Source: Larimichthys crocea
Lineage: Eukaryota > Chordata > Actinopteri > Sciaenidae
Assembly: GCF_000972845.2 (NCBI RefSeq)
Contig: NC_040016.1
Coordinates: 15,352,967 to 15,416,966 of the forward strand
Reading direction: 5' to 3'
DNA length: 64,000 bases
The notes below the pieces were generated by a model. The model saw only the letters and a program-made list of their open reading frames with translations, did not search any database and had not been told where the DNA came from. The translations under genes and the position numbers were made by a program. Of the stretch, positions 1-12,508 are shown one piece after another. Within the stretch, counting starts at the first letter, position 1, and every line of letters begins with the position of its first letter.

Positions 1-2165
1 AAAGGTTGGAAACTTTACAAGCAACAAGAAAAGGATTTGCATGGGGACGTTTGATTAGCGCTAGTTAATTAGGTATTGATCCTGCAGTATACTGTGAAAC
101 CATTATGTTCATTGATCAATAGATGGCAGCCAATCAATAGACCTACTGTGAATGGTGATCTATATTTATGCACAATGATTTGCTTTACTTTTAATGACCA
201 CTAGGTGTCACTATATGAACAGAAATGTTTCACACGTTCAGTGGGAAGCTGTTAGTGTGTGCTTATTTAAATCCTGCATCTCAGCAGTGAATTACATAAT
301 GTTGCTTAATAGGGCAATCAGCCACAATGAAAAGAACGCCTTTTTTTTCATGATTTCTTTTCTAGACAAAAACACTTGAGTATTGGGAAGAAGGAACGAT
401 TTATATGGTCTGAAAATCCCACAGTTTTCTGGCACCTTGCAGCCGGGATTATTTACTACTCACCTGAGGATTTTCTGTAACCTTATCTCACGGATTTCCA
501 GTGCGATGGAAAGCAGGAGGATTTAAAAATCACAGCAGATAAAAGGTTGAATGGTACATTGAATATTTTTGTTTGTTGAAATAAAATAATTTGTATTATA
601 TTATCTTGAGGTAAGAAAACGTTAAATCGCAGTTAACCATCAGTGATGAACTTGACTTCATCTTAAAGGAGCAGTGTGTGTAGGATTTAGGGATAGAAAT
701 ATAGTGGTCTGATCTCCAACAAAGAGGATCTGAACAGTCTTATTAACGACTTCTTCTAAGGTAATGATGATAAATTAAACTGTTTTCACCATCGATCTAC
801 CAGATATATCCTGGATTAATTGTGTGGTCTATAAATTCTAAAATAGTAAGAAACACAATATTAAAATCATTGTTTTGTCTAAAACCCACAGATTAAATTT
901 AAGATCACATGAGATAAAGAAAATTCTGCAAACCTTCATAATTTAGCAACTGGAATTTGCAGAATTTTGAAAAAAATACTTGAAACACTGTGTCACTTTT
1001 CTATTATAAAATAATGTGACTATAAATCACAGTCACATGTAATCAGTGTCAGTAATGTTTGTCATTTCCACTCTGCGCCCTATACCTATTTCTGCACTAT
1101 GTAACTTTGAGCTCAGGGTACGTTCACCCAAGAGAAGTACGTAACTCTTTACAGTACAAAGTCAAAACCACCAATTATTCGACTGATTTTAGTGAAACTG
1201 GATTTTATGAAGAACGTTTTTTTCTAGTTTTCCCTCTGATGTCCTCCGGCTGCTCCGCCTCAACTCTCTGTGATTAGAGTTTCCTGATGAAAACTGTAGC
1301 TGCTGTTAGCTCTGTTTGTTAGCTGGGCTGCCCAGAGTGTTAGCGTTCACACTGGTACTACATACGTACTGAATCTCCAGGAAGAAGAGTGGAATGCGAA
1401 TCCTGATGGGGAGCTGGACCAAAAAATTTGAGCTGTGCAAGTGGGTGATGGGCTCAGCAGCCTCTCAGAACATCATGGCAAAGGTGAAGAGGGAGGGGAG
1501 GAGTTAAGAGGAAAAGGTTTGGCAATAATTAATACAATAATGTAACATCATAGATATTAATGGGAGCGTTATCTCAGTATTAATGATATGGCAATTTTGT
1601 CATCTCCTGTGATGTTTCATGACATCAACCCTTCTGCATGCTAGACTCTACCACCCCAGTTTACTTAGTCAAAATAACCAGACACTTCTTCAAGTAAAAT
1701 TTTCTTCATGCAGAGAAAAAAAATATGCTGCATCATCTAAGCTTCTTATGTCTCAGAGGAGGAACGCGTCAAGCAGAGGAGGATGCTAAATGTCTGCTGG
1801 TGAGAACGGTGGAGAAGGGATTAAAGCGTGTGACTCACTTCTTGTTCTTGTTTTTGACTGTTATCACCTACACTGCAGCCTTGATCGGGCCCTTAATCCC
1901 TTAAGCGGTTGAGAAGCGGAGTAATACCAAAACACTTTTGCATTCACTATGCTCTCTGTGAAATAATGCCTTCTGTCATCTCGCAGACACCCCCAGTCTG
2001 AGGTTTCTTCAGTTCCTCCAGGTCCCCTTGGAAAACTAGGAAGATGTTTGGTATCAGGTGGGCACAAGTCGAAATCAAAGCACTCTCTTTGGGGGTCTTA
2101 AAAAATGTAATCCTCACTAGTATAAATATGGTGCAATAAGCTTTCAAGTTTGCCCTTTTTAACAG
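1..2165. other. non-coding, AT-rich; no gene seen
   Basis: There is no supported coding sequence. Positions 662-700 (ttaaaggagcagtgtgtgta) resemble the start of a common teleost interspersed repeat. Positions 820-1010 resemble the interior of the gctgcaactaacgatta-type MITE family. Short open frames here show no recognisable protein similarity. Confidence 0.55.
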
Positions 2166-2972
2166 CGAGCTACACTTTATAGCCAAAAGTAAGTGGACAC
2201 CCTTGTCTTTATACATTTGTGTGCTTTGGTCTCCTAAATTTAAAAGGCACCATAGATGCAATTTGGGAAATCTTAAAGCTACAGCAAACAATATTTTAGA
2301 CAATGATGTGATTCCAACTTGGGACTATCCCTACCTGTTTCAACATGACAGTACCCTGATGCACAAAGGGACGTTCATAAAGAAATGTTTTTTCTGTGGA
2401 AGGATTTAACTTTAACAGCAGAGGTATTGTTGCAGTTTCAGGCTTTCAGTTTTATTTTTAAACCCCCATCATGGGCAGGTAGACGAGTTATGTAACAACA
2501 GCTAATTAATACGAGGTGCGGCACCAACTATGTTGCAAGAGACAACATCATGAGAAAGACATTTGTCATTTGTCATTTGACATTTGTCGATGGAGAATAT
2601 ACAAAAGGACAGACATAATTAACCAAAATAAATACTGGGTCATCTTGACCCTGACAACGGTCTAAAGCTATAACTAAGATAAAATTAGTTTTATCAACAA
2701 TGCCTCTCTCTTAAAAAAAAATTCTTCAGTGTCAAAACAATAGATGTCAGTTGACTGGCTTGGTTGCCACAGACTCCTGACCTCTGCCATTTGGGAAGAA
2801 CTGGAACACCGACCACAAACAAGGCCTTATTATCCAACATCAGCTGTTGTGGCAAAATCTACAGCCAGGTCCCAAAATGTGGAAATGGAAATCCTTCCCC
2901 GAAAAATGGGAGCTGTCACAGCAGAATTTAATATCTGTGGTTTCGAAATTAGATGTTCTCAAAAATATTTTA
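2166..2972 (+). mobile_element. decayed Tc1/mariner-like transposon, split by unrelated sequence
   Basis: The left end (ctacactttatagccaaaag at about 2170, then taagtggacacc) closely resembles the terminal repeat of an abundant teleost Tc1-like element. Positions 2280-2400 preserve a transposase fragment with LFQHDST-MHK, a degraded form of the DDE-domain FQ-DN--HK motif. Positions 2744-2970 resume the same transposase: ttgactggc, then WEELEHRP and the PTSA block. Between them lie about 330 bases (2410-2743) absent from the element as I remember it. Frames are broken, and the right terminal repeat was not found. Family recognition is from memory. Confidence 0.65.
2410..2743. repeat. interrupting segment inside the Tc1-like remnant
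   Basis: These roughly 330 bases separate the two halves of the transposase remnant. They include a short tandem of atttgtc units at about 2560-2588. No terminal repeats, target duplication or known family could be identified, so this may be an insertion or a non-homologous replacement. Confidence 0.4.
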
Positions 2973-3284
2973 AGTACTTTTAGATGAATTGCTATTTTAA
3001 ATGGTATGTTTGTGACGTTCATGTTCCCCAGCGGAAAAAGCTTAAAGGCAATTTTGAGATTTCTTTTAAAATACTCTAAATATGTTGGAACAAAACATGT
3101 GAAAAGACTTTGAACAATATATTACTGAAATGTGGAGTTAGAGGTTAAAACAGTTTTTCACCAGTTTTTAGTCAATGTGTCATCAAGCTCATCCCGAGTG
3201 GGCATGGCTTCAGCCCACACGCCTCCACAGTCCTGGAGCTGAGAATACTGCTAATTTTTACCCGATTTTGACACCTAATTTCAT

Positions 3285-3368
3285 AAACTTGTCTTTATTT
3301 TTAATCATTCAAGTTTGACTGGGTGGAAACTTGTCTTTATTTTTAATCATTCAAGTTTGACTGGGTGG
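3285..3368 (+). repeat. perfect 2 x 42-bp tandem duplication
   Basis: The 42-base unit beginning aaacttgtctttatttttaa is repeated twice without a mismatch (3285-3326 and 3327-3368). The lack of divergence indicates a recent duplication. Confidence 0.95.
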
Positions 3369-3654
3369 TTAATATCACTTTCTTCTTTGGTCTGACAAAC
3401 TCAAACTCAGAACATATTTATTCTTACTTTACACTGAATTGGTGATAGTCCAATTTTTCCTCAAGCACCATCAGCACGTCAAAGTCCTTACCTATCTGGT
3501 GAAATATCTCAATATTGAATCATTGATTGTCACAGAATGTTGCCAGGACATTTCACAGTGTGAAATACTAAATTAAACTATTAAACCTTATATATCCTTG
3601 GTTCCCTTGGGCTGACTTGCAAAAACACCCTCATGTGCCCACTCGTGTTTAGTA

Positions 3655-3795
3655 CTATTGTAACAATTATATGTGCTGGTTTTTGCGCTAGATACTAACA
3701 TGGTGAATGTTACACCATGTTAGTATCCATCAGTTTGCCTAAGTAAAACCTTACAGAGCTGTTTGTGTGGCTGTAGACTTAGCCTTGTAACCTGT
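3655..3795 (+). repeat. fragment of a teleost interspersed repeat (family A) with a perfect hairpin
   Basis: The 3' part (acagagctgtttgtgtggctgtagactta) matches the shared tail seen in the copies at 16570-17040 and 35881-36262. A perfect 15-bp stem with a 7-base loop occupies 3691-3727 inside it. The family name is not known to me. Confidence 0.5.
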
Positions 3796-4138
3796 CTGAG
3801 AATTGAAAACAAGACAGAGAAGTTATTTCTTATTTCTTAGATTTTATTGTGTAAAAGATCCATAACAGACCTCTATGGACTTATTTGGGTAGTATTATCT
3901 GTCAACAAATGCCCCCTTTAAGCAGGTGAATTACATCTTCACCACAGTTCAAATCTTAATCTTACAAAGCTTTTGTATAAAACACTCCCAGGCATGACAA
4001 CAATAAACTGGGATAAATAAATTCTTAAAGAGTGCCTCCAAACAAGTGCAAGCTTTCACCCGCTCAAGGTCCCTGAACCCATTATAAAAGATTATATATT
4101 TCTTCAGTAATGTCATCCCTCCATCTTTTACCCCCCCT

Positions 4139-4168
4139 ACACACACACACACACACACATACACACAC
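4139..4168 (+). repeat. (CA)n microsatellite
   Basis: This is a CA dinucleotide run with one interruption (cat), read directly from the sequence. Confidence 0.95.
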
Positions 4169-5194
4169 CCTTTCTCTCCTTCCCCTCGCCAGATCAATTA
4201 ACAGATTAGTGGTTGTGTGGGATAGATTGAAGGCCTGAGCTCAGGATATCATCTGCGTCTAATGCGTTTTCTGGAGAGGGAGTGAACATGAGCTTCACTG
4301 TCAGGGGAATATTGACAGTTTGGAGTGCAAGGTTACGTTTGCCCTCTGAGGATTCATCGTCTGCCATTTCCTGTCTGTAATTTATTTATTTTTATGATGT
4401 ACAGTGATGCTGTATTGATGCATACGTAATTCTGTAATGCTCCATACATCTTATTACCAGGTTTCCCCTTTGTTAGCAGGAGTTTCTTCTTTATACTGTA
4501 AAGTATGTTTGCTGTGAGGTTCATGTCTTAAATTCTTTCTTTTGTGACTTTTTCTCGACCATTTGCTGTTGTGCACATGTATCTAATATTACTTTCTTTG
4601 CTTTAAAGTAAGTGCATATGCTGTATAATGAAGCTTCTGCTACATTTTCTTAATCAGATATGCTGTAAATCTCATATACTGTATGTTAACACATACTATC
4701 CTGTCTGTTTCAATATAAAATGTTTTTCATCTTTGTTTTTTTCCCCTCTACACATTGTTGAACATAGATAGTGTGCCTGCCTGTGATTGCAATCGCACAG
4801 TTTTGTAATTAAAATTCAGGGCTTTAGTTCTCCTTAAGAGAGGCAACTAAATTGAAAATGGATGATGTTCTTGCTTCCGATATTCCTTTATGTTTGCGTA
4901 AGGAATAAGAGGCAATTTGTCCACAGCAAATTCCACTTGTATTTACACAGGCAGCCACGCAGCACAGTCTGTTTCTCTGTTTACACTGACATATATAGCT
5001 GCACAGGTTTTGTGGCTTAACTCTTATAACAGCAGTGGTACTATTTCTGACAGTTTGGATACTTTTAGCCCTGAGCAGAAAATTAGAGGCACTGTACTTC
5101 AGCCTTGATATTCTTTAAAATATTTAAAGCTTGTTTGTCAACAGCAACAGTTTAACCTGTTGTACTTTTATATACGACACACTTGTACACCTTG

Positions 5195-5830
5195 AAATAA
5201 GTAATGGGGTGCCGCAGGGGTCTATTCTTGGTCTATTATTATTTGCCTTATAATAAATACTTTAAAGTCAATTTTTATGCAGATGACACAATTTCATGTG
5301 ACTCTGATTCTGACTCTGTCTTTGATGCTTCCCAGATATCCCTTATTAATCATAGATTTATTTTGGCAATAAAACTAAAACTGTGGTGTTCTCCACATCT
5401 TCTTGTGTCTCATTAAAACTTTAAATGGTACCCATATTACTCTTTCTGGGTCATACAAATCCTCAGTAATTAGATTTGAAAGCAGACCATGCCATGCATG
5501 AGTCATATTCATATTTTGACCCAAAAGTTTAAAATGATTTCTGTATAAAATGATAGGCTCTCAGTGTTTTCTAAACCACATAGTTATTGTCCAGTCAACT
5601 TTGTCTGTACCCTGCTGTTACTTCAAAGTGCTTTATTACTAATGACAACTTTCAAACTCATTATTGCTGATCCTTAATGACAAGAAGGAATATTCATTTA
5701 TAAACCTCTCTATATAAAGCTTTCCTATGAAGTACCTCACATCTCTTTTATCATTTAAGTTTTTTAACTACAGTGCCCGAAGCTTAGACAGACTCTGCTG
5801 CTCTGGCTGCTGCTTACTATCATGTTTTTA
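5195..5830 (+). mobile_element. decayed non-LTR retrotransposon (LINE) reverse-transcriptase fragment
   Basis: Positions 5204-5255 translate as NGVPQGSILG-LLFAL, the reverse-transcriptase motif before the catalytic box. Positions 5269-5300 translate in a different frame as NFYADDTIS, the YADD catalytic box. Further on, K-K and FS residues fit the NKTK--VFS motif, followed by LNGTHITLSGSYKSS (5424-5465), where LINEs have an NG--I-----YKYLG-like segment. Stops and frameshifts separate the motifs, so this is a dead, 5'-truncated copy. The limit near 5830 is approximate. Confidence 0.7.
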
Positions 5831-6508
5831 TGACTAGTCTTTTTATTATTATTATTTGGTTTAGTTAATTCATCTTTATAAATGTTTCTTTTTGTCAGGT
5901 CTTTCATGAAAAATAAATCTCAATGAGACAACCTAATCAGCAGTCACTAAAATTCCTTTTTTTATTGTACTCTACTGTGTTCATTTGGTCAGTAACTTTG
6001 GAACTTCAAGCCCTTTGAAATGCTGCACACTTGAAATAGTGTTTCATATATACTGTATGAAACATCACAAAGCACCGCTACAGGAAGCTTTGTACGGCTT
6101 CCTAGTTCATGGCCAATACAGTTGAGTTGCGATGACAAGACAACACAGAAAAATCAATGTTAATGTGTTTAAGACCCAAAATTGCAGCGGCTGTTCAGGG
6201 ACCTTCCTGTATCTGTTGGCTTGAGTTCAGTCAATTACTCTTAGTGATATGTCTCAGCAGCACTGGGAGTCTGTTTAGAGATTGAGATAATGCATCACAG
6301 CCTCAGTGAATAAAAAATGGTTCTCATCATCTCAGCTTCACAAAGTGGTTTCATCATGATCATCAGACAAACAAATGCAGCAGGAAGAGGCATTTTAAAA
6401 AGAGCGTGTGTGTTGAGATGAATAACTGTTGTTTTTATCTTAATAATATTAAGTCTGTGTCACTATTGCTTCCTTCCATCTACATTTTGCTACAAGTTTA
6501 GACAACTG

Positions 6509-6738
6509 TTTTGACAAAACAATCTCAACCCATGAGCCACGTACTCTCAAATTGTCTTTTTCAGTTTGCTCATTTGTCATGGAGATGGATCTGTTGAATT
6601 TTGTGTCATTCGTAACACTTTATAGGACATAATTAAGTGATTTCAGTTTGAGTGACTTATAGTATATGTTATATGGTAATATAGTTAAGAGCATATGTCT
6701 TCCAAGTGAACCTTGAATCTGGATTGTTTTGTCAAATT
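6509..6738 (+). mobile_element. MITE copy 1 with about 16-20 bp terminal inverted repeats
   Basis: The left end ttgacaaaacaatctcaa (6511) is inverted at the right end (ggattgttttgtcaaa, 6721-6736). Internal sequence gctcatttgtcatggagatg (from about 6569) recurs in the element at 49911-50185, which has matching ends. It is about 230 bp with no coding capacity. Confidence 0.6.
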
Positions 6739-8354
6739 TGTCTGATGGTTATTCCAAGAAATGTTGGAGATTACTCACAAATACAAGCATTTGGATTCAC
6801 CAAAAGATTAAATTACAGCACTAGAAAATAAACCAACCACAAATGTCTGCGGTGATGACTACACACTCAGCCTTTAACAAGACTCAACCGTCTACAGCCA
6901 CCCTACCGTCTGAGAGCTGATGTGTAATGTTTTAGTTTACATTTGCAATTCATACACTTATTAGTAATGTCTCCAATGTTTGTAATTAGGCTGAACTTCA
7001 CATAAACAACACAAATTGTGCCAAAGTACATTAGTGATGTTCAGCATTTAACAGCAGTTCTTGCTCTCTGGTATACTCTGTGCAAAGCTCTTTCTTCTTT
7101 ATCATTAGACTAGAGCACAAACAGGTGATTGATCGTGCAGCGTGTACAGTGTTTTGTATGATTAACAAAATGCTCCTTATTGGAATTCACAACACTGTGC
7201 AGTTAACTCTGTTTCTTATGTGTGAATGTTGAAACATTTTGGAATTCGAATCACATCTTCCGACACCATGTGGTCACGCCTTTCCTCCTCCCTGATGCGT
7301 GATTCAATCATTGATTCATCCATCATTGAATTTTTGCAACCCGATCTCCTCCTTTTGTCTTCCACTGTGATCTTTTAAATGTCTCATCTGCTTCGATCGT
7401 CTGTAAAAACCCGATCTATTTTTAATGCTGCATTTGCGTGGCAGTGTTTAGAGCATCTTTTAAGTTCTAAATAAAAAATCATTCTTTGTTTTCCAGGCAA
7501 ATGAGAGATGATTTGTTTCAATCCAGCAGCTAAACATGTCTCCTCCAACTCCTCTTCTAAAAATGTCGATAGCTCATTAGAGGAGGCTCCCCGCTCTTGT
7601 TGTCTTTTCTGTCTGCCACAAGCTTTTTTTCATCATTACCTCATTCTCCCTCCTGGTTACCAGCTCCCACGTGTCTATCACACACCACAGTGAGTGTGTA
7701 TGTGCGTGCATGTATGAGTGTTGATGTGTCGTGTGCGTTCGTGTCTATGTTCCTGGTCATTAGAGAGGAGGTGATGGCTGCAGTGGTGTCAGTGATGTTT
7801 CAATATCAATTCACTTCAAGGCCTGACTCTCTGCTGCTCCCCCTCCTTACTAATCAAACCCTGTCCTCGGCCCCTTGTGATGTAGTAGCAGGTCAGTGGC
7901 CTGCATACTTATTCATGACAGAGGAGGAGGTGGTGAGGAGACTTAATGTATATCATCCGTCACCACATTTATTCAGGGATTAGTCGGGGGTGTCTTTTTT
8001 TTTTTTTTTAAATGGATATTTAACAGTGGGAGGAACTATCATGGTACCTTATTTATATAGCTATTTTTCATGTCTATTATCTCCTAGATATTCTTTAGTG
8101 TTTTGAGGTAAAACCTAAAAAACTGATTTAATCAGTTGCTGTTTTTGGTTTTGGATATAAATTCTCATCTGATTTCATCTCATAACTGTCGGGTAATGTG
8201 TTTTTTGGAAGCATATTTAGTTTATTTATGGTAACAAAGAAAGCATCAAAGCCTTTATGAATTACAGGAAACAAAATGGAATGTGTGAGTGAGATTTATA
8301 AAAAAAAAAAACACACATCTCAACATCTGTTCATCAACAGAGAAAGAAACAAAT

Positions 8355-8640
8355 AATGTCACAGTCAGTCCCCGCTCCGCCTACTCCAGTCTCCCAGTTT
8401 CCCACCTTGTGTTTGTCACGCCCCTAATCACCTTCACCTGTGTATTTAAACCCTTTGTTTCCCCTTCCCCAGATTGTTAGTGTACCATGCGTCCTACTTT
8501 CCAGCGTTTCTCTAGTGTGCTTTTCGGTTTCGACGCTTGCCTGTTTTTGGACCCTACTTTTGCCTTACCCCTTTTTTATCTGCCTCCTGAGTCCTGCAGT
8601 TGAGTCCTGTGTCCGTGCTGTGTAATAAATAATTCTGAAA
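8355..8640 (+). repeat. probable teleost interspersed repeat (CACCTGTGTATTTAAACCC type)
   Basis: The block cacgcccctaatcaccttca, cctgtgtatttaaacccttt, cttgcctgtttttggaccct and the terminal tgtgtaataaa strongly resemble a dispersed element common in percomorph fish genomes, where it can look like a false TATA promoter and poly-A site. It is GC-richer than its surroundings. Its class is uncertain. Confidence 0.45.
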
Positions 8641-10860
8641 TACTGTACATTAGCACAACAAACAGAGAGAAACAGAGCACGAAATGTATACACAAATAAA
8701 AATAGGGTCTTGTCACCATCAAATACCATATTAAATCATATCAAGGCAAAACATTTTGCAGTGATGTTATCAGATGATTTCATGGTGCTCCATTCATTGA
8801 TGTAGTCTTTTTTGTTCCTGGTGAACATTCTGGTATATTTTGTTTTGCAGAAACCTTGCACAACCAGCCAGATGAGCTTTGACCCTGAGGTGATCCTCAA
8901 AGACTCATGAAGCAGCTGCTGACATCTGGCCGTGTAAAGACAGACAGAGTGAACATGGAGTCAGTACACATTTTTCGTTTCCCTCTTATTAGCCTCATGG
9001 TCATTAAACCTTCATGAGATCTGAACAAAAAGGGGCAAAAACTGAAGCCACACGTGCTGTAATGACAACAGAACAATGTACAGTAGACTGGCCAGGATCC
9101 ACATTGACCTGGAGTCAATGCTGCAGAGCACTGTGTCATTGATTTAAAACAAAGGAGCAGAGGGGAGGTCGTATTATTATTACACTGCGTCATACTGTAG
9201 AGATACGGGACCATTTTCCTCATGGATAAAACCACATTAGGGACACACTTGGACAAATAGAAAAATAGATCAGGTGGTGAAATCCTATCCCTCTTCACTT
9301 GGGAGCTCATGGGGGAGAGGTTCACCCTCCTGAGTGTGATGGCCACTTTTTTCATGCAGTCACGTTTGCGGGCTGCTATAGAGGGGGGAAAACGGCCAGA
9401 ACAATGGAAAAACAAGGGTGGGGGTGGGTGGTTTTCCGCAAACCGGGGAAACACGGCTTGGAGCATGAAATCAGAGCTACTGGAGATGGCTACTCTCTCA
9501 TTGAATCCTGCTCTCCTGTTCTGCTGACTTGGATGTTTGTGGCTGTAATGAATATCTTGCCTGGGATTGTGGAGGCTTCCCTTGGCTGTTCTGTATTCAG
9601 CTGCAGCTCAACACAAGGTAGACTCTGTGACTCTACGGATGGATGGTTGGATCTTTTTTTTTTCTTCTTCTTCTGTTATCCCGCTCTACTTTTTGATGAA
9701 ATTCATTACTTGTGTAATAGAGGTTTTGCTAGGCTTCATGATCTGCTCTTGGTGCACAATGGAGATAAATCAGCCCGCAGAAAATCATTTTGAGGTATAA
9801 TTGCTTTCACACACAGTCCTCACCTGGGGTTTGCCATTTAGTTACACTGTGCCTTTGGTGAAACAAGAGCAAAACACCAGCAAATGTGTACTGCAATAAA
9901 TAAATAAAAATATCAATTTCATTTTTTAAATTGATCACAATGATGATGAGTTTGTGGTCTTGAATATTCACTGAGCACTGAAAAATGCTGTGAACACACT
10001 TAGCACTTCCCATTAACACCAGTGAATAAATAGAAACTCAATTTTCTTTAAAATCACCACACTGTGTCCACTTTTCTCGTGGCTGCTGGCCACTGAGTAC
10101 TGTATGAACAGTAGCCAACATATGACAGTGTCACCTTGCCTGTATGTAAGCGTGTGAGATTTATGTATCCTGTATAGTGACAGCTAGGACCGCGAGACTC
10201 TCAGTGGACAAGTCAGGAATTGCAGTGCATTTTATTGCAAAATTGGAGTTAATTTATTCTTTGCTTTGCAAAATCATCCAATGGCAAGATTAGACCCTTA
10301 TCATATTATACGATATGTTTGGATACAGACTCAACTCATGGTGCTTACATTAGTTTAATTAGCTAGCCAGAGCTCATACAATCAGCTAGTGACCAGCCAG
10401 CAAAATCGACTGTTTATGTATTATCATTGTAAACTATGTACTGTATGAAAAAGGAAAGCTTGAAAGGTAAGAGGACCTTCCAGCTGCCAGTCAACACTCA
10501 AGTTGGTTATGTTGCTATAATCCACCACCATTCCCTGCTGCGTAAATTTGCATTAAATAAATAAAACAGGCAGGCACAGTGCAGAAAAAATGACTGAAGT
10601 GAGAAGCATCTTCTTCTTCGGTAGAACAAAATTGATGCAAAGTAATGGCAAACAGTTTGATTTCATGATAAGTTTAACAGACACTCGAACAATAAAACAA
10701 ACACTTTTTTTTCTTTAACTGAATCAGACTGAGGAAATCTGCTTATGAAAACTATCCCTGGACTCGTGTGTCTCTGCTGTGCATCAGATGGTGGGAGGAA
10801 GAGGAAATGTTTCAGCCAAATGGCTTCTCATCACACAGCTCCGTCTTCATCACCACTCCT

Positions 10861-10863
<3 letters not shown>

Positions 10864-10891
<28 letters not shown>
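10864..10891 (+). repeat. (CA)14 microsatellite
   Basis: This is an uninterrupted CA dinucleotide run. Confidence 0.97.
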
Positions 10892-11649
10892 TGCAGAGTT
10901 TCACACACAAACCCGCAATAATGAGAATATCATCTCCACGTTCTCATGTGGTTCTCTACTACACAACCATGACTGAACTGAATCTTGAACTGCTTATTGG
11001 AGCATGATTACACACCAAAATACCCACAGCTAAATATCACCCAGATGAACAGTCATTTCCCCACAACAATAGCTAAATGAACACACTACCCTGCCTTTTA
11101 AAAGGCTGTGCTGGGGCCTATTGAAATGTTGCAGGCTGATATTTCTTTCAATAGGGACTCTCAAGGACTGAGTATCCACAGCTGCTATCTGAGTCCATTA
11201 GGAACCGTGGATATGATTGTGATAATGATCCTGCAAAGTCAGATCATGAAGATACACAATACTGTAGACACAAGGCATATACTGTATATGGTTATAGATA
11301 CATTAGTAAATTATTCTGGTTTCATTCAGAAGAGGTGATATATCGTGATACAAATTAATGTTGCATGTTTCTTTTGTGTGAGTGTGTGAAATGGCCTGAA
11401 TACGCTATTGCAACACATTTACAGCCTCAGGTAATTTGCAACACTGGCCTATAGGGTTTTAAAAATATATACGTATACTGCAATTAAAGTGCATAAATTA
11501 TAGAAAGCATGAACAATTTATACATTAAGGGAGATAAAATCCTGCATTTAGTCTTCCCTAATCACTTTAGACCACATGCCGGATCAGAACTGTTTCAACT
11601 TGGACTAAAAATAATCTCAGTTATAATATTTATATATATTTCTGACATT

Positions 11650-11845
11650 TTCTTGCTTTATTTGATAGTGACAGCCTGAGAGATACACAGAAAACTTCAG
11701 GGGAGAGAGAGTGGATAACATGCAGCAAAGGACCCTTGTTTGAACTGAACCTGGGTCACTGTAGTAAGGGTAGGCCCTTAGGACCTTGATAAATGGGCTG
11801 CATGCTCTACCAGATACAACCCTCCTGCAGTGATCATGTGGCATG
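11650..11845 (-). mobile_element. tRNA-like SINE copy
   Basis: Positions 11655-11845 follow the order of a widespread teleost SINE-like repeat: tttgatagtgacag, ggagagagagtgg, ataacatgcagcaaagg, gaactgaacctggg, then gctctacca. Read on the minus strand, tggtagagc (11805-11813) corresponds to the end of a tRNA box A and the near-palindromic region at 11740-11760 to box B (ggttcgaac). Both are degenerate here, so transcription by Pol III is unlikely. Confidence 0.6.
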
Positions 11846-12508
11846 CCAGTTGCTCAGAGTGTGGAGCTGCATTTTTAGTAGCTAACAACGCATAAAACAT
11901 ACACTACTGTTTACAGCGGGGAAAAGAAAGTTGAATATCTCATTTCTAAAACATTTAAAAAGCTGGAAATATCAACATCTGGCAAAGTAATCACTCACTG
12001 GACTCACAAATTTTAGTAATAATAATAGTTTTGAACTAAAATACCAAGTAAAAAGCTTTTTTTGAATAAGAGTGGATGTATTTCAAAGTCTGAAGTACCA
12101 GAGATGCCACTTTTATTCTGTGCACAAATTAAGGGTGAACAAAAAAAAGGAATGCCTATTTTCCAGTACAACAAGACTGCCAATACCTTCAAGATCACTG
12201 TAGAGGAGAATCAAATTCTCTCTGACACAATAAATATTCCCCATGATGAGCCTCACAGTTGAAGTACTTGTTGCAGAGTTGTTGCACTGGATTGCATAAC
12301 TTGGATTGCTGTTATTGTGTCCTGTTGTCCTTGTGTAGCTCTCGGTAACTAACAGAGGCCCAGCTTTGATATCAGAGCCCAGCAGGTTGTCTGACAGTTT
12401 AGACACATTGTGTCGCGGTGCAGCAAATCTGCTTTCATTGGAACAAACCTGCCAACATCAGGCTCCCTCTCTGAGTGTATAATAACTCTGGAGATGCCCG
12501 CTGTGTAG

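Larger units (their letters stand above)
2973..5190. other. non-coding region; no gene seen
   Basis: Apart from the tandem duplication at 3285-3368, the repeat fragment at 3655-3795 and a (CA) microsatellite at 4139-4168, this stretch is AT-rich with no recognisable gene or element. Confidence 0.55.
5831..11649. other. non-coding region; no gene supported
   Basis: It contains the MITE at 6509-6738, a repeat-like block at 8380-8640 and a (CA) run at 10864-10891. Longer open frames at 7597-7983 (+), 8897-9466 (-) and 9299-9793 (+) show no known domain. The two at 8897-9793 overlap on opposite strands and look like chance. The rest is AT-rich sequence with nothing recognised. Confidence 0.5.

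Noticed and set aside
1396..1506. Short frame MRILMGSWTKKFELCKW...
   Set aside because: It is 36 codons with no recognisable family, neighbouring exon or conserved motif that I could identify.
8400..8640. Apparent TATA-like (gtatttaaacc) and AATAAA gene-like arrangement
   Set aside because: The whole block resembles a dispersed teleost repeat, so it is unlikely to be a real small gene.
8846..8910. Exon-like segment: ttttgttttgcag followed by a 19-codon frame ending in TGA
   Set aside because: The acceptor looks good, but the peptide (KPCTTSQMSFDPE...) matches nothing I know, and no partner exon or gene was found on the plus strand.
8897..9466. 189-codon minus-strand open frame
   Set aside because: There is no recognisable domain or plausible splice context, and it overlaps an equally long frame on the other strand (9299-9793). 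It is most likely chance.
10768..11007. Open frames containing poly Thr-His
   Set aside because: They are translations through a CA microsatellite. Similar frames at 28263, 24011, 12349 and 54165 were rejected for the same reason.
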